20,151 bases of DNA from assembly GCA_025399215.1 (NCBI GenBank), contig MU621395.1, forward strand, positions 1-20,151, in the 5' to 3' direction. This DNA comes from Globomyces pollinis-pini. Lineage: Eukaryota; Chytridiomycota; Chytridiomycetes; Rhizophydiales; Globomycetaceae. Shown in pieces: positions 19,124-20,151 of this stretch. The notes under the pieces were generated by a model. It was given only the letters and a program-made list of their open reading frames with translations, was not told where the DNA came from and did no database searches. The first letter of the stretch is position 1. Each line of letters begins with the position of its first letter. The position numbers and the translations under genes are program-made.

Positions 19124-20151
19124 ATGTTATTCAAAAAACTAGTATGTGTTATTGCAGCTGTGTCAGGAAGAGATATCATACTTGACTCTGATTTTGAACC
19201 ATTTGTTCCAAAACCAACTCCAATAGGAAGGGATGACCCGACAACTACCCGACAAGAAGTTCCTTTACCAACAGTAGTGAGAGTGTCATGTAATAGTTCA
19301 TTAAAAGATGCAAAAAATGCTATTTGGAAGAATTGTTTAGGTGCTCCTCATTTTAATCCACTAAAGGATTTGACAAGTGCTGCAGAGAAACCTGAAACGA
19401 TAGAAAATATGTGTGATGTAAAGAACAAATGTGAAGAAACACTTGCAGAATTTAAAAAGGATGTTGTACCATTATGTGGAAAGTCTTGGATTTACTTTGA
19501 TGGAACTACAGCCTTAGATTTATATTCACATATACATGTCCTATTCCAAACCAGTTGTAAAATTAATTATCAACCACCAAACACTAAAGGATGTTACTCT
19601 TCTCAAATGAGATTTTTGCAAAATAAATATCCTTTGAATATGAAGATTCTTACTAATTTACAAAATCTACGAAATGCAAAGGGTACCAAAGCCGCCTACT
19701 GTGATCAATGCATCTTGGAAGTAATAGACATCTTTATTAATTCTTAGGAACGTGTATTGTTGGATAAACTCAGAATTACTGCTGGTTACTCCAACATTAT
19801 TCAAACTGATATTCTAACACTGAATGATTTCATTACGGCCCAATGTGGTCTAATTAAAGAACCAACCTTGGTTTCAAACAGTATTTGGGACACATTAGAG
19901 AACTCCAGTTTGGTTGGTGATGGATCTGCTGATGTGAAATTACCTGTTGCTTGCCAGAATGCATTAGACGATCCTATCAACAATATCTGGACTGCTTGTT
20001 TGAACAGACCAAACCGTTTCCCTGTCAAAGACTTGGTCGAATCTGCTCGAACTATTAAAATCATTGGCCTACTAGGAACTACCAAAGCCGCCCAATGTGC
20101 TATCAACCTAGCAAATTACAAAGCCAATGTATTGCCAGCGTGTGGTGGTAA
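19124..20151 (+). CDS. Secreted protein with repeated four-cysteine modules (3' end beyond window)
   Basis: Unrecognised family. The first 15 residues (MLFKKLVCVIAAVSG) form a short lysine-then-hydrophobic segment that fits a signal peptide. A 27-nt intron at 19721-19747 removes an in-frame TAG and joins CDQCILE to ERVLLDK; the frame then stays open to the window edge, giving at least 333 residues. Two modules share the spacing C-x14-C-x31/32-C-x14-C: module A with Cys 56, 71, 103 and 118, module B with Cys 268, 283, 316 and 331. Both contain IWxxCL, P[LV]KDL and [FY]KxxV[VL]PxCG, so they are related by duplication 212 residues apart. The stretch between them has extra cysteines (KGCYSSQMRFLQ, KAAYCDQC) and may hold a degenerate module. 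An Asp/Pro/Thr-rich linker (about 17-50) precedes module A. No membrane anchor is seen in the visible part. Likely extracellular or wall-associated, inferred from signal and cysteines; function unknown. Confidence 0.72.

Noticed and set aside
19142..19166. A 25-nt intron inside the signal-peptide region of the secreted gene
   Set aside because: The phases of the upstream ATG frame and the downstream frame do not match, whereas the unspliced MLFKK start gives a reasonable signal peptide.
19801..20106. Minus-strand 101-residue open frame at the right end
   Set aside because: It is opposite the second cysteine module of the secreted protein, whose repeat conservation shows which strand is coding.
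2486..20151. Stop-codon reassignment or readthrough (ciliate-like code)
   Set aside because: TAA, TAG and TGA all end conserved proteins at the expected C-terminus, and internal stops always lie inside removable introns.

Overview
This window reads as nuclear DNA from a flagellated, early-diverging fungus or a close relative (chytrid, blastoclad, Rozella-like or aphelid grade). An intact axonemal dynein heavy chain and a probable ciliary transition-zone membrane protein show a lineage that builds motile flagella. A Cut8/Sts1 nuclear proteasome anchor, a typically fungal gene, sits beside them, together with a nuclear gene for mitochondrial ribosomal protein bL32. The DNA is AT-rich. TAA, TAG and TGA all end conserved proteins at the expected place, so the genetic code is standard. 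I cannot name the genus.

Layout, left to right: (1) a doubtful minus-strand gene fragment at the left edge; (2) an intronless F-box/leucine-rich-repeat protein at 277-1908; (3) a 577-bp gene-free stretch; (4) a dynein heavy chain at 2486-16431, which I reconstruct as 15 exons and 14 introns encoding 4517 residues, orthologous to DNAH2 (the beta heavy chain of the I1/f inner arm); (5) mitochondrial bL32 at 16588-16890; (6) a 26-bp x 3 tandem repeat just upstream of (7) the Cut8/Sts1 gene at 17166-18133, with four exons; (8) on the minus strand, a three-exon TMEM17/TMEM216/TMEM80-like membrane protein at 18298-18903; (9) a 220-bp divergent promoter region with an inverted repeat and a palindromic TGACTCA site; (10) a secreted cysteine-repeat protein starting at 19124 and running off the right edge.

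The most striking feature is the introns. All 20 that I can place from protein continuity are 26-31 nt long with GT...AG ends. They explain why the dynein, Cut8/Sts1, TMEM and secreted genes look broken into overlapping frames. All six introns whose length is a multiple of three carry an in-frame stop, usually supplied by the TAG acceptor itself. Apart from the two flagellar genes, which belong to one organelle, the neighbours look like an ordinary mixed gene neighbourhood. I see no operon-like system, mobile element, CRISPR array, tRNA or rRNA.
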